Source of the DNA: Nothopassalora personata
Lineage: Eukaryota; Ascomycota; Dothideomycetes; Mycosphaerellales; Mycosphaerellaceae
Assembly (NCBI GenBank): GCA_033816765.1
Contig: JAVSIV010000062.1
Location: forward strand, 1 to 20,450
Direction of reading: 5' to 3'
Length of the DNA: 20,450 nt
Made by a program: the position numbers and the translations under genes. Shown piece by piece: positions 8,571 to 17,565 of the stretch. The notes below the pieces were generated by a model. The model ran no database searches and was not told the origin of the DNA. It was given only the letters and a program-made list of their open reading frames with translations. Each line of letters begins with the position of its first letter. Position 1 is the first letter of the stretch.

Positions 8571-9314
8571 CTACCACTTCTCCAACATAGGCCTAATGTC
8601 AATCTCATTCGTAAAACACCGTCGACTCTGCGTATGCAAATTCCAATAACTCTCCGCAATATCGTCCGCCCCAATCTTCGCCTCCGGTGGCGAGTCCTTC
8701 AACCACTCCTTCGTACGTGGAATGTCAATAATTCCATCAATCACCGCATGTGCGACGTGGACGCCCTTGGAAGCAAACTCTTTCGCGATGGAGGTGGAGA
8801 GGGCTCGTAAAGCGAATTTAGAGGATGCGAACGAGCTCATCAGAGCGTTGGCTTTGACGGACGCGGTGGCGCCGGTGAAGATGAGGGTTGGTGGGTACTG
8901 CGCCCCCTTGTCCTCTGCATGCTTCAACAGTAATGGCAGTGCATTCTGCGAGAAGATAAATGCGCCTTTTACGGAGACTTCATGACCCTGTTGGAATTCT
9001 TCCACACTCTGTTCCAGGATCCCTTTCCGGACGAAGTTGCCAGAGGCATTGAAGATTGCTGCCGCTGCTGGGGCATCGCCGTATTCTTGTCTTATTTTGG
9101 AGAAGGCGTTCTTTACGGACTCCTCGGAGGAGACGTCGGTGCTGATTCCGATGGCTTTTCCGCCATTGCTGTTGATCTCTTGCGCGAGAGATTCGTAGTT
9201 CTCGGCGGAGCGGGCAAGAAGCACGACTGGGTAGGATTTGGAGAAGCGCCGGGCTACTGCTGCGCCGGTTCCAGGACCGACGCCCGCGACTATGGCGATG
9301 GCTTTGGTGGTCAT
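8571..9314 (-). CDS. Short-chain dehydrogenase/reductase-like protein lacking the catalytic Tyr (247 aa)
   Basis: A Rossmann-fold SDR of normal classical length. The cofactor loop is AGVGPGTG (residues 10-17, G-xxx-G-x-G). D60-V61 follows the third strand, and FNAS (88-91) replaces NNAG. The TGATAS strand is at 148-152, and the usual YxxxK is FASSK, with Phe162 and Lys166. Loss of the Tyr with the Lys kept, in a FTGATAS...KFALRAL context, is typical of the classical-SDR subgroup described as c10, whose substrate is unknown, so catalysis may differ or be absent. The start at 9314 is chosen because it directly precedes the first beta strand and has ACC before ATG. The frame is open to an ATG at 9521, giving 69 extra Ser/Thr/Arg-rich residues that could be a mitochondrial presequence. 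It lies downstream of the secreted-protein gene on the same strand. Confidence 0.9.
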   Translation of the reverse strand: MTTKAIAIVAGVGPGTGAAVARRFSKSYPVVLLARSAENYESLAQEINSNGGKAIGISTDVSSEESVKNAFSKIRQEYGDAPAAAAIFNASGNFVRKGILEQSVEEFQQGHEVSVKGAFIFSQNALPLLLKHAEDKGAQYPPTLIFTGATASVKANALMSSFASSKFALRALSTSIAKEFASKGVHVAHAVIDGIIDIPRTKEWLKDSPPEAKIGADDIAESYWNLHTQSRRCFTNEIDIRPMLEKW

Positions 9315-9645
9315 GGTTGTTGTTACGGGTGTGAGGTGGAGGGAGAGTTGGGTTATGCGGGGATGAGTGGTGGAAGACAGGTTGATGGTGGGTGTGGTGG
9401 AGATATTGGGGTGGTATGAGGGAGAGGTTGAGTACGAGGTGACTTGCCTATAAGAATGTAAAGCTGTGGTGGAGCTCGATGAGATGAGGTCACTGCTACC
9501 CCGGTTGAAGGATCGGACCATTAGTCTTTCCGTGACGGACAGGTTTCGATGTTGTTCACACGGTCGAGGGCGACGACGCTGAGTTCAATTGCTTTGTGCT
9601 TTGCTACCCGTATCTATAACGTTCTCACGCAACGCCACACAGCAA
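9315..9645. other. Intergenic region between the secreted-protein gene and the SDR gene
   Basis: It holds the SDR promoter and leader and the 3' region of the secreted-protein gene. On the SDR strand it is open in frame up to the ATG at 9521. No specific site was recognised. Confidence 0.5.
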
Positions 9646-10299
9646 CTATGAAGATGAGGCACCCTGGCCGCCCGAACCATTCGCGAGCCTTCCACCAGGG
9701 CAGTACGTGCTAATCTGGAACGTGTCCACAGCCCAAGCAATGCTGTTGAACTCGAACAGGGACTTGTAAATCTGGCCGTTTCTATCTAAGTACAGCTTTT
9801 GGATGCCACTGACCGGGTATCGCCCACTGCCAACGACAGTCAATTCCCACGACCAGATAATGACCGTGCCTGCGCAAAGGATTTCCTTCGTCTTGAGGCC
9901 ATCGTATGGCGGTGGCTTGAAAGTGTTGGCTCGCTGGATGTTGCTGATCCACTCTGTGCGGTTATTGGACTCTGGTGTGCCGTCGAGCTGCGAGAGGAGA
10001 TTAGCACCGAGTCGATCCGTCTTGGGGAAGCAGCGTACAGGTTCACCGAGTAGCGAGCGAACAGACTCGCTGAAGTCTTGGTAGTTGGGTGCAATGATCT
10101 GTTGGGCGAGCTGGTATGGCGTCTTGCCGTTGTATGAGTCGTTGCGGAGGATTGATGCATATTTGTCGATGATCACGCCGGCGTTCTGGCAGGCTTGCTG
10201 ATCACGACCACCGCCGTGGTCGACGCCACCGTACCTGGGAGGTGAGAGTGATGTTGCTGCAGCGAGAGCGCCGAGGGAGAGCGTGAGGAGGAACTTCAT
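9646..10299 (-). CDS. Secreted NTF2-like fold protein, effector-like (217 aa)
   Basis: Residues 1-16 form a clear signal peptide (MKFLLTLSLGALAAAT) with no later membrane segment. The mature protein has an NTF2/SnoaL-like pattern: helix QQACQNAGVIIDKYASILRN (34-53), QIIAPNYQDFSESVRSL, then the strands LCAGTVIIWSWEL (141-153), YPVSGIQKLYLDRNGQIYKSL and the FEFNSIAWAVDTF signature near 182-194. I recall this architecture from secreted ascomycete NTF2-like proteins with no known enzyme activity. Four cysteines (37, 90, 142, 200) could form two disulfides. N-glycosylation sequons occur at 53, 113 and 207. The tail is Gly/Ser-rich. The start is the first ATG and fits the signal peptide. Its 5' region is cut by a transposon 254 bp upstream. 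A host-interaction role is plausible but unproven. Confidence 0.88.
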   Translation of the reverse strand: MKFLLTLSLGALAAATSLSPPRYGGVDHGGGRDQQACQNAGVIIDKYASILRNDSYNGKTPYQLAQQIIAPNYQDFSESVRSLLGEPVRCFPKTDRLGANLLSQLDGTPESNNRTEWISNIQRANTFKPPPYDGLKTKEILCAGTVIIWSWELTVVGSGRYPVSGIQKLYLDRNGQIYKSLFEFNSIAWAVDTFQISTYCPGGRLANGSGGQGASSS

Positions 10300-10554
10300 G
10301 GTATGGATCTTATGATCTCAGCTGCGGACGAAATTGGTCGCGGAGAGATGATATCGACAACATGAAGGCGGAAGAATGGCTGCACCTCTTATATTCCATC
10401 TTCTGGGCGGCAGCTCGTGCCATGTGAGGACACTGCACCGCATCATGGCAACAAAATTTCGTCGCCATCTCAAAGCTTCGAGGCTGACTTGACGAGCTTG
10501 AATTAATAGAGTTGCTACATGAAACTCGGAAGCGGATGAAGCGCAATTTAACTA
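10300..10554 (-). other. Remaining upstream region of the secreted-protein gene
   Basis: GC-balanced DNA between the start codon and the transposon's left TA duplication. It contains the TATA-like site and otherwise nothing recognised. Any longer promoter elements would have been pushed 4.4 kb away, beyond 14918. Confidence 0.5.
10388..10395 (-). promoter_or_regulatory. Possible TATA box of the secreted-protein gene
   Basis: The minus strand reads AATATAAG about 90 nt before the start codon at 10299, a normal distance for a fungal TATA element. It lies in the 254 bp of unmutated DNA left between the gene and the transposon. Confidence 0.4.
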
Positions 10555-10580
10555 TTCGAGTGAGCAAAAGGGTCGGGACT
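10555..10580 (+). repeat. Left terminal inverted repeat of the Tc1-like element
   Basis: It begins TTCGAGTGAGCAAAAGGG directly after the TA at 10553-10554, and pairs with 14893-14918 at 24 of 26 positions. Confidence 0.92.
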
Positions 10581-10759
10581 GCGGGGATTCGGACCTACCC
10601 AGTTAGTTAGCAAATCGATCTTGAGCCTCCCATACCTTATTATCGTTGTATCTCTTCATTTTGAAGCCTTAGTACCACCAGTTTTGCCAGAAATAAGGTG
10701 TTGTTGCTCGCTCTATCCAGCGCACTCGTTGTCTACGTGTCCGGAGCCTTCGCCGTCGT

Positions 10760-10884
10760 TGCGCGACCCCCTATAGCGCCATTATCCGTCCAAGATCAGA
10801 ACCTTATTTAATAGTGTCTCGAAGACGATTAGGCTAGACCTGCAGTAGTTCAGTTGTTGTTAGCAGATAACAGGGGGTCGCGCA
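10760..10884. repeat. 13-bp exact inverted repeat upstream of and within the transposase start
   Basis: TGCGCGACCCCCT at 10760-10772 is the exact reverse complement of 10872-10884, with 99 bp between. It could be a subterminal transposase-binding pair, or the TIRs of a small nested element. No TA duplication flanks it. It overlaps the N-terminal part of the transposase frame. Confidence 0.6.
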
Positions 10885-11798
10885 GTGCTATCTAGTTGCG
10901 AATCAAGCGCTTTAAAGAGACTAGAACAGTATAGCTAGCTAAGGGCGGTAGACCACGGTTAATCGAACCATATATACGCGACTGGTTACTAGATCTAGTC
11001 GTAGAAAAGAGCACATATTAGGCCGAGGAATTGGTGTACTTCTTACACGCTGAATTCGGTGTTCTCGTGTCGAAATAGACTATAAGTCGACTACTAGGCA
11101 GTAAGGACTTTACGAAGAAGAAGATCTTACGCATTACGGAGTAGCGTAACCCTATGGTGAGGGCGATGTTCGAAGGCCTGTTACAGCAACATAAGGAGGA
11201 CTAATTGGTGTATATCGATAAGACATACTATAGTAATAAGCTAGCCTATCGGACACGTAGTTAGAGTCCTCGAGGCATGCCGGTATACGATCCTTAACAC
11301 CTTTACTACAGCGAGCGATTTACCGTGTTGCCGGTATATAGTGTTAAGGGATATCTAGCGAATCCGCTAATTAAGCCTAGTAGCGTAAAGAAGGTAGATT
11401 TCATCGAATAGTTAATGCTATACGTGCTACCGTAGTGTAGCCGCTACCCTACGCCACGGTTAGTCATTGTTATAGACAACTGCGTAACATACGATCGTGT
11501 CGATATCGAAGCTATATGTTAAGAGGCTAGCGTAAGGATACTGTTTCTACCGCCGTACTTACCGGATTATAATCTAATTAAGAAGACGTTTCGCTTACTA
11601 AAAAGGTGGATTAGGCAGCATGCTTATATAATGCCGGAGTATAGTGAACATAACTAGTAGGCTAAGTTCAAGGTGTTTCTTAAGGCGGCCTATAAAGACT
11701 AGTCGCACGGCATCGACTATAGCGCGATCTTTCGCAGTTGTTACGTTCTTAAGGAGGGCTATACGGTCGATCCGGCGCTTTTAACGATAGATTTGTAA
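10818..11798 (+). pseudogene. Tc1/IS630-type DDE transposase, RIP-inactivated
   Basis: Read through about a dozen TAG/TAA stops in one frame, ending in TAA at 11796. An N-terminal helix-turn-helix region contains RIKRFKETRT, then KGGRPRLIEPYIRDWLLDLV and EELVYFLHAEFGVLVSKxTISRLL, the fungal Tc1 paired HTH and linker. The catalytic part has VYIDKTYY (first Asp, with the usual Glu after it now Lys), ERFTVLPVYSVKGYLA, VIVIDNC (second Asp) and LFLPPYLPDYNLIKKTF, in which the third acidic residue is Lys. The spacing of 34 residues fits D34E, so the catalytic Glu is lost, as a GAG-to-AAG RIP change would give. The N-terminal boundary is uncertain. The enzyme would act on the TIRs at 10555 and 14918. 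Confidence 0.9.
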
Positions 11799-12625
11799 TG
11801 AATAAGGTAGAAGTTAATACGGTAAATCTAGCGTAAGTTGTATTAAGTTAGTTAGAGTTGTAGTAGCCGCGATATTAACCTTACTATCGCTAGTACTTTA
11901 TCTAAAGCTACAGTTACGGCTTGCCCCGGCTAGCGCGCTTTACGGCGATCCGCTAGGCTTCGCGCAACACACGAAGGTGTTGTAACGACATATGTATTCA
12001 TTTTAAACGCGCAATCATCTTAAATATGTCGTCGGTAAATTATAAAAAAACCGCTTGTTTATATCTACTATAGTTATGTTAATCTCGAATCGTCTTATAA
12101 AAAGTTATGCCCTAAAGCCGTACCTTAGTCGTAGTTCGAGCTAGAGTTGAAGTTACAAGCTTACTAGCTAGGGTCTAAAACAATAGATTTTAAGAACTCG
12201 ACAACTATAGTAGCTACGAACGTAATTATTTTTTTATTTTATACGCACTACACTTAATCGATGCGTGAAACGTATTTCATAATAAAGAGTTGTGTTGTGC
12301 GGTGCTAGTGTAGCTACGAAGATGCAAAAAGCCGGCTTCGCGCTAGTGTCGGGCTTACCCGTTAGGGTCTAGATAGGTCTTAGCTCCCTAGTTAATGCCT
12401 CGAGGCTACGCTTATAACACTATAGCTAGCCTACCCTATGAGAATAACATAACTATAACCACTGGAGAAATATACATTGTATGCTCACTATATATTTCGA
12501 TACCGCTAAAGAAGCTCGTATTGTCCGTTTGTTTATATGATTTTTTTCTATGTCGTAGTAATGCGAGAAACATCTTAAATCTAGCAAGCCGTAACGCTAC
12601 CTCATGACCCTACAATAGCGTACCC
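11799..12625. other. AT-rich spacer between the two convergent transposon genes
   Basis: It has no coherent protein signal. A 70-codon open frame at 12395-12607 has no conserved motif and is judged to be chance. Small stems occur (for example CAACAC/GTGTTG near 11965-11981). It probably holds the 3' ends of both element genes. Confidence 0.5.
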
Positions 12626-14803
12626 TTAACTTACAAATAGGCCGTCGTTACTGCTTATTAACTAAGCGATATCCCTAGCACCTTTAGTAGCGATATATCG
12701 CGGCAACTGCTTATAGATTACGTCTCTTATACCCTTCTGTTTAATAAGCTTTACTAACTTACTATCCGTCTCTTTCTTTAGTATTAAGAGGGTGTAGAAC
12801 TCCTTAAATAGCTTCTCCTTTATAGTAAGGATTGCCGGAGCTATATTACTGTTACGTTTAGCTATCTAGTTATAGAAAGAGCGCACTTCTTAGCGTGTTT
12901 CTATGTTGATGCCCTAAGGCGGCGGAGACGATTTATCGTATCGTTATTAAGTTAGATAAGGAGTCAGATAGTTAGTTAGATAAGCTAGTAACGTTACTAA
13001 GGGTAATTAAGGTAGCTAGCTACTATAATATTACGGTATCATAGGCGGATACTAATAGCTATAATATAGTAGTACCGGAGGTACTGCGGACGGCGTAGAT
13101 GCTACAATAGGTTCACTACCTACTATCGACGGTGTTAGCGTGTCGTTAGGTGAGTTATTCTTACTTCTCCTTAGTATAGAAGTCTTATACATGCCTCTAA
13201 CTTTAACTGCAATATTAGAAGGCATTATAGATAGTAGAACCTTAGCTACGCCGTCCTTACTAGATTCACGTGCTACCTTAATGCGTCTATACTATTCTTG
13301 CATGTGACCGCCTTTAATAGCATAGTGCTTACCTTCCTTAATAAGATAGCCTATTAGACCAGTGCCCTTAGACTTCTTATTATTGTACTACTTGTCTTCG
13401 TAGCGATGCATAACTAGGAGCTTCTAATAGTCCTTACGTGTTATTAGTGTCTTGTCGAACGCGTTAATAATAGCTATGTTAGCCTTCGTAGTTTGCTTCT
13501 TATTTAGCTGCTTCGTAGTAGGCTCCGGTTATAAGGACTCTTCGAATGTCTCTTACGGTAACAGCGGTAGCGACGAGCCTAGTACAGTAGGTACGTTAGT
13601 CTATTTCTTAGTAATATAGAGTGTTATAGAACGCTTTATGTTCTACTATAACTTAAGGAAGGGTTCTACATTAATCGTGAAGTTAATAGACTTAGTAAGT
13701 TTAAACTAGTTAGTATCTACTACGTAGCCGTGCTTCTTAGCCTTAAGTAACGCTAGCCTTAATAACATGAAGTATTACATGCCCTTAGAGTCTACGTATA
13801 CCTTCGCTTAATGCTCTAACTTCCTTATAAGCCTAGTAATAGCACTAATATCGCTATAGTAGATGCTACTAATAGGGGGAAGTTCCTTCTTATTAAACAC
13901 AACTGTTAACTTAACACGGACTAGATCTAATTACGGCGTTAATGGAGCTAGCGTTGCTAAGGGTCGTAGCGTTACTAAAGGCCGAGTAGCGATTAAGGGT
14001 GCGGGTGTTACCGTAATAGACTTAGCTCTAGTTAATGAAATAATAGGTTCTTTCGGCGGCGATGGTAGACGCATTTCTTAACCGTTTAACTTGCTTCTTA
14101 ATAGGGCGACATACTGCGATTGTGTAGATGATACCTATGTTTTTCTAGACTTCTTAGGCTTCTTAGTTAATAGTTCCTTACTAGGTAGAGCTAGCCTCTT
14201 TTCCGCTGTTAGAGGGGTCGGTTATTAAGGCTTAATCGACGTAGTAACAACTAGCTGCTTACTAAGCTTCAACTTCACCGGCTTCGCGCTACTAGCCACG
14301 GGTGTCGCGTATGCCTCAGAGCCTGATTTAGCCGTGTTTTTCGCTAGTTCTAATACACCCTGCCTAAGCTAAGTCTCTGCTAGGGCAGCCATTCTTCGAG
14401 TATGCATTCTACGCTAATAATCCTTATCTAAATCGTCGCTCGTGTCGTCCTTAAGCCAGCGCAACTGGTTACGTTGTAATGCGTCTTCTACAGGATCGTA
14501 GGACTGCCTAGGAGTAGGTAGTTCTTAATTAGACTCTAATAGCTCTTCCTCGTACTTAAACTATGTCTCCGGAGGCAGCGGTGGCAGCGAGAAGTCGCAC
14601 AACTGTGTGTTCGTGAAGCCCTGAGTCTCGGCGATAGTGCGTGTTGCGTAGCCAGGAGGCAATGGAGGTAGTGAGGAACGGGTAAGATCGTGTATCTTCG
14701 AGGTATGCGCCGGGGGTGTTAGTGGGCTGAAATCTGGACCTTTTGGACTACTTTTTCTTTCTGTGGCCTTAGACAACGTAGTACAATCGGAATATGTAGT
14801 CAT
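12626..14803 (-). pseudogene. Second gene of the Tc1-like element, product unrecognised (about 725 codons), RIP-broken
   Basis: From an ATG at 14803, 115 bp inside the right TIR, one frame runs to TAA at 12626 with only TAG and TAA breaks and no TGA, as expected for a long ORF hit by RIP. The N-terminal 80 residues are intact and Pro-rich, with SLPPLPPGYATRT and SLPPLPPET repeats. A conserved-looking segment LPTPRQSYDPVEDALQRNQL and RWLKDDTSDDLDKDY follows, then a basic Lys-rich linker. The middle has VKLTVVFNKKELPP, VYVDSKGM, YFMLLRLALLKAKKHGYVVDTN and GTGLIGYLIKEGKHYAIKGGHM. The C-terminus has LTIKEKLFKEFYTLL and LVKLIKQKGIRDVIYKQLPRY. No zinc finger, nuclease or helicase motif was found. 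It may be an accessory DNA-binding or regulatory protein of the transposon, or a captured host gene. Confidence 0.72.
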
Positions 14804-14892
14804 TTGTGTGTGTAGAGGTCGTTATTGTGGTGCGCTATGTGTAGGAAGTTTCTATGTAATTACGCTGAGACATGGGTTACCCTACATGGAGG

Positions 14893-14918
14893 AGTCCCGA
14901 CCCTTTTGCTCGCTTGAA
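14893..14918 (-). repeat. Right terminal inverted repeat of the Tc1-like element
   Basis: On the minus strand it begins TTCAAGCGAGCAAAAGGG. It is followed on the plus strand by TA (14919-14920), then unmutated single-copy-looking DNA. Confidence 0.92.
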
Positions 14919-14920
14919 TA

Positions 14921-15324
14921 GGGACCGAGCAGCATGAAGCGCCGAGAGTGACAGCACGCCGAAGAAGCTCAACGACAAGCTCAATGCCAAGAGTTGGACT
15001 AATTGGCTTCACAGCGCCAGGCTGTAAGAGACGCTGGCGGCTTCATTGATGATAACGAGTTTTAGCGGATCGCGCAACCCTCTGCTGCACTGTCCCATCA
15101 CCAAATCCATCGACAATGATCATGAAATCCTAACCTTTCATCTGTGGATCACAAATTTGGTATTTTAGAATAGTTTCAACGGCGGCCGTTGGCACTAAAG
15201 TCCGGTGTTCGACAGCAAGTTTGCCACGGAGTCCAGAGTGCTGATTACGGTCTGCCATTTGTTGTGAATCAGGTGACCAAGGTCTATGTTAGTCAGGACT
15301 TGGCACACACACACTATATCACAC
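14921..15324. other. Unmutated intergenic DNA right of the Tc1-like element
   Basis: GC-balanced sequence with no RIP signature and no convincing reading frame. It is the continuation of the DNA interrupted at 10553 and would once have been upstream of the secreted-protein gene. A short CA tract lies at 15304-15314. Confidence 0.6.
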
Positions 15325-15331
15325 TGTTTTC

Positions 15332-15432
15332 TGTAGCTAGATAGTCTCACACCTTGTGGCAATTCATAAGGGTTACTAATCTACCCTATCGTTTCAATCT
15401 AGAAGCTTATACTCGTTAAATACCTATCTACA
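15332..15432 (+). mobile_element. Possible 5' LTR of the right copia element
   Basis: This AT-rich stretch begins TGTAGCTAGATAG and ends CTATCTACA directly before the primer-binding-like site, giving a plausible TG...CA pair with inverted ends. The start is uncertain (15325 is another option), about 100 bp is short, and no 3' LTR copy is available to test it. Confidence 0.3.
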
Positions 15433-15433
15433 A

Positions 15434-15450
15434 TAGGTTATAAGCCCGGG
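15434..15450 (+). other. Copia primer-binding site, probably complementary to the initiator-tRNA-Met anticodon stem-loop
   Basis: AGGTTATAAGCCC resembles GGGTTATGAGCCC, the complement of the initiator tRNA-Met anticodon region, with one G-to-A change. Many copia elements prime from such an internal tRNA fragment. It lies just after the possible LTR end and about 200-300 bp before gag. Confidence 0.5.
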
Positions 15451-16820
15451 TGCTCCTCTGCCTATCCAATTTGAAACCTGAATCGTTATCGAAGCTCCAT
15501 TAAGGATTAGCTTGCCTTGCTAGCGGACTCGTATTTGTTTCACGGACAACGGACAACTACCTAATCGATTTAAGAACTACTATAGGAGATCGGCACTAAG
15601 CACTAGTACTGTGGTACAGCATCTAAAAGAGCTAGACTAGGTATAGAGTTTAGAAACAACACCTCTAGCAACCTAGTAAGATCCGCTAAGGACAACTAGG
15701 TACTTAGGAAAGGCGTGTAGTTCTAGGCATAGAAATCTATACTAATTAGCGTACTGCTAGAGAAGGATCTAGTTAGATACGTGATCCATAATCTAGACTA
15801 GGTTGACCTAAAGTACGCTCTAAATAGGGTAGCTTATAATCAACCCTAAGATGTAACTAAGAATGTCTAAGATAAGACTGCCTAGAATAAAGCCCCTTAG
15901 GACATCACTAGTAGTGTAGGATACAAAGCTACCTATAAGCGATAGAAGAAAGAGGACATATAAGTATATAGCATTATCATAGCTAGATTGGATTCTACCC
16001 TAAGGCTAAACTTTAGAGATGTAGACAAGTTAGCTAAGGAATTGTATGATTTGATTAAGGCAATATATAAGCTAGTTATTACAATTGATCTATATAATAC
16101 TCTAAAGGCAGTTAGGCACATTAAACTAGATGCTGCAAGACCTAATACATTAAAGTACTATAAAGACTTTTAAGCATAGGTAAATAATAACAAGACTACT
16201 ATAGAGCAATTCATTAGATCTTCCCTAGTTAATAACAAGTTAAGGCTCAAATCCTCTTTTGTCCTCCTAGATAGCATCTACAGATTGTACTTTATTAAAG
16301 GTCTAACCTATGTCGAATAGCTTAGGACATAGAGACACAATAATCCCCTAGAATTAACTACCCTAGAGAGAATGTTCACAACTCTTAGGAAGGAGTAAGT
16401 ACCTACCACCTATAAGCCTAGTAATAGCTTTGTTAGAGCATTCTTAAGCAAGAATAATAATAAGCAGTACATACAGTACTTACATAAGCACACTAACGCG
16501 AACTGCTATAAGTAGTATCTAGAGAAGAATCCTAGGAACAGGTCTAAGAAGGGTAAAGACACCCTAAAGGATAGGGTAAAGAAGGTAAAGGGTAGCAAAT
16601 CCCCTAGGAAGAGGATTGCTGCAGCAATTAATAACTAGTTAGACTTATTATCTAATTAGGAGCATAGCTCTAATAGTAATAGGGACTAGAGATAACTACA
16701 TAGGAGGTCTAGAGTAGCTATTGTAGTTACATAACTAGTGTGCATAGGAAGGACAGTAGCTGCCGCATTAAACCTAATATTAATAGACAAAGTCTATAAT
16801 ATAGGCACATCCTTCTATAT

Positions 16821-17161
16821 TGTTACGGTTCGGTTCAGGAAGAACCCACAGCCACTCATTCTTCGGGAAGGACCGAAACTGAGCAGGTCGACTTCGCTCA
16901 GACTGATCAGCTCAGTGATCAGTTCGCTCAGTCTGCTCAGTGATCAGTCTGCTCAGTCTGATCAGTTACGCCAAGACATGGCACTATATAGACGACGCTT
17001 CTTTACGAGTAGATAGGAGCCTCGTGCTCAACTCAAATCAACACTCTTGTGTTAAGTTGCAACCTTGTAGTGAACTCTCGTTCACACTACTTTAGAGACA
17101 TATCGAGGATCGACACTTCCTAGGCCACCCACGTGACGAGGGACAAGGCCCAACCGCAACA
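16821..17161 (+). mobile_element. Unmutated 341-bp solo LTR inside copia
   Basis: It starts TGTTACGGTT and ends AACCGCAACA, which are inverted ends with 9 of 10 matches. It is flanked by an exact 5-bp duplication TATAT (16816-16820 and 17162-17166). A TATATAG core at 16985-16991 could be its promoter. The sequence is GC-balanced and lacks the TAG/TAA load of its surroundings, so it inserted after RIP or was too short to be a target. Insertion length plus target duplication (346 bp) explains the frame change of the copia gag-pol. A RIP-mutated relative lies at 4405-4733. The full-length family is not in the window, but its 5-bp duplication and ends suit a gypsy- or copia-type LTR. Confidence 0.88.
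16888..16971. repeat. Clustered TGATCAG / CTCAGTCTG repeats in the LTR
   Basis: At least four TGATCA palindromes and several CTCAG units alternate with short spacers in the U3-like part, before the TATA core. This resembles a cluster of regulatory binding sites or a small tandem expansion. Confidence 0.7.
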
Positions 17162-17565
17162 TATATCTACAATAATCTTACAGACCTTTAGAATGTTAGG
17201 CTAAGACTAAGGCCTATATGCTTCTTACAGGCCGTTAGGTAAGGATCTCTTACGACTAAAGGAGAATTGGAGTAGGTTATAAAGAACTATCTTAGTTAAG
17301 AGACTACCCTCCTCCTTCGTAATGTACTTTACTTACTAGAGTTAGATGCAACACTAATCTCTATAGAACTCCTATATAAGAAACATAGAGTTTACCTAGA
17401 CAGACCATCTAAAATGCTGCTCTAGAAGGACAAGCCGGTAGGCTTAGTTAAGATAATGAAAAATGTTATTGTCTTTAGGAACCTTAGGGTTAAGAGGGGT
17501 TCTAGGAAGAATGAAGATAGATTAGTACTAAAAGGACTTACTACTCTTACATTTACTAAGCTAAG

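Larger units (their letters stand above)
10555..14918. mobile_element. Two-gene Tc1/mariner-like (IS630 superfamily) TIR transposon, 4,364 bp, RIP-inactivated
   Basis: The ends are 26-bp terminal inverted repeats (10555-10580 and 14893-14918) with 24 matches. Both contain GAGCAAAAGGGTCGGGACT; the two differences are transitions near the tips. Each end is flanked by TA (10553-10554 and 14919-14920), the target duplication of this superfamily. Inside are a plus-strand DDE transposase relic and a convergent minus-strand relic of about 725 codons, with about 830 bp of AT-rich DNA between them. Both genes have only TAG/TAA breaks. At 4.4 kb it is much longer than the usual 1.2-2.3 kb of single-gene members. 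It sits in the upstream region of the secreted-protein gene. Confidence 0.88.

Noticed and set aside
8982..9419. 145-codon plus-strand frame
   Set aside because: Antisense to the SDR and its leader; Gly-rich composition with no domain.
9799..10160. Plus- and minus-strand frames of 84-106 codons over the secreted-protein gene
   Set aside because: They are shadows of a gene with a clear signal peptide and fold signature.
10310..10567. 85-codon minus-strand frame upstream of the secreted-protein gene
   Set aside because: No domain; it occupies the promoter with the TATA-like site and crosses the transposon end.
12395..12607. 70-codon plus-strand frame in the Tc1-like element
   Set aside because: It lies in the AT-rich spacer, with no motif and no link to the neighbouring genes.
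15060..15085. GCGCAACCCTCTG resembling the 13-bp inverted repeat at 10760
   Set aside because: Only about 11 of 14 bases agree and no structure supports a link.
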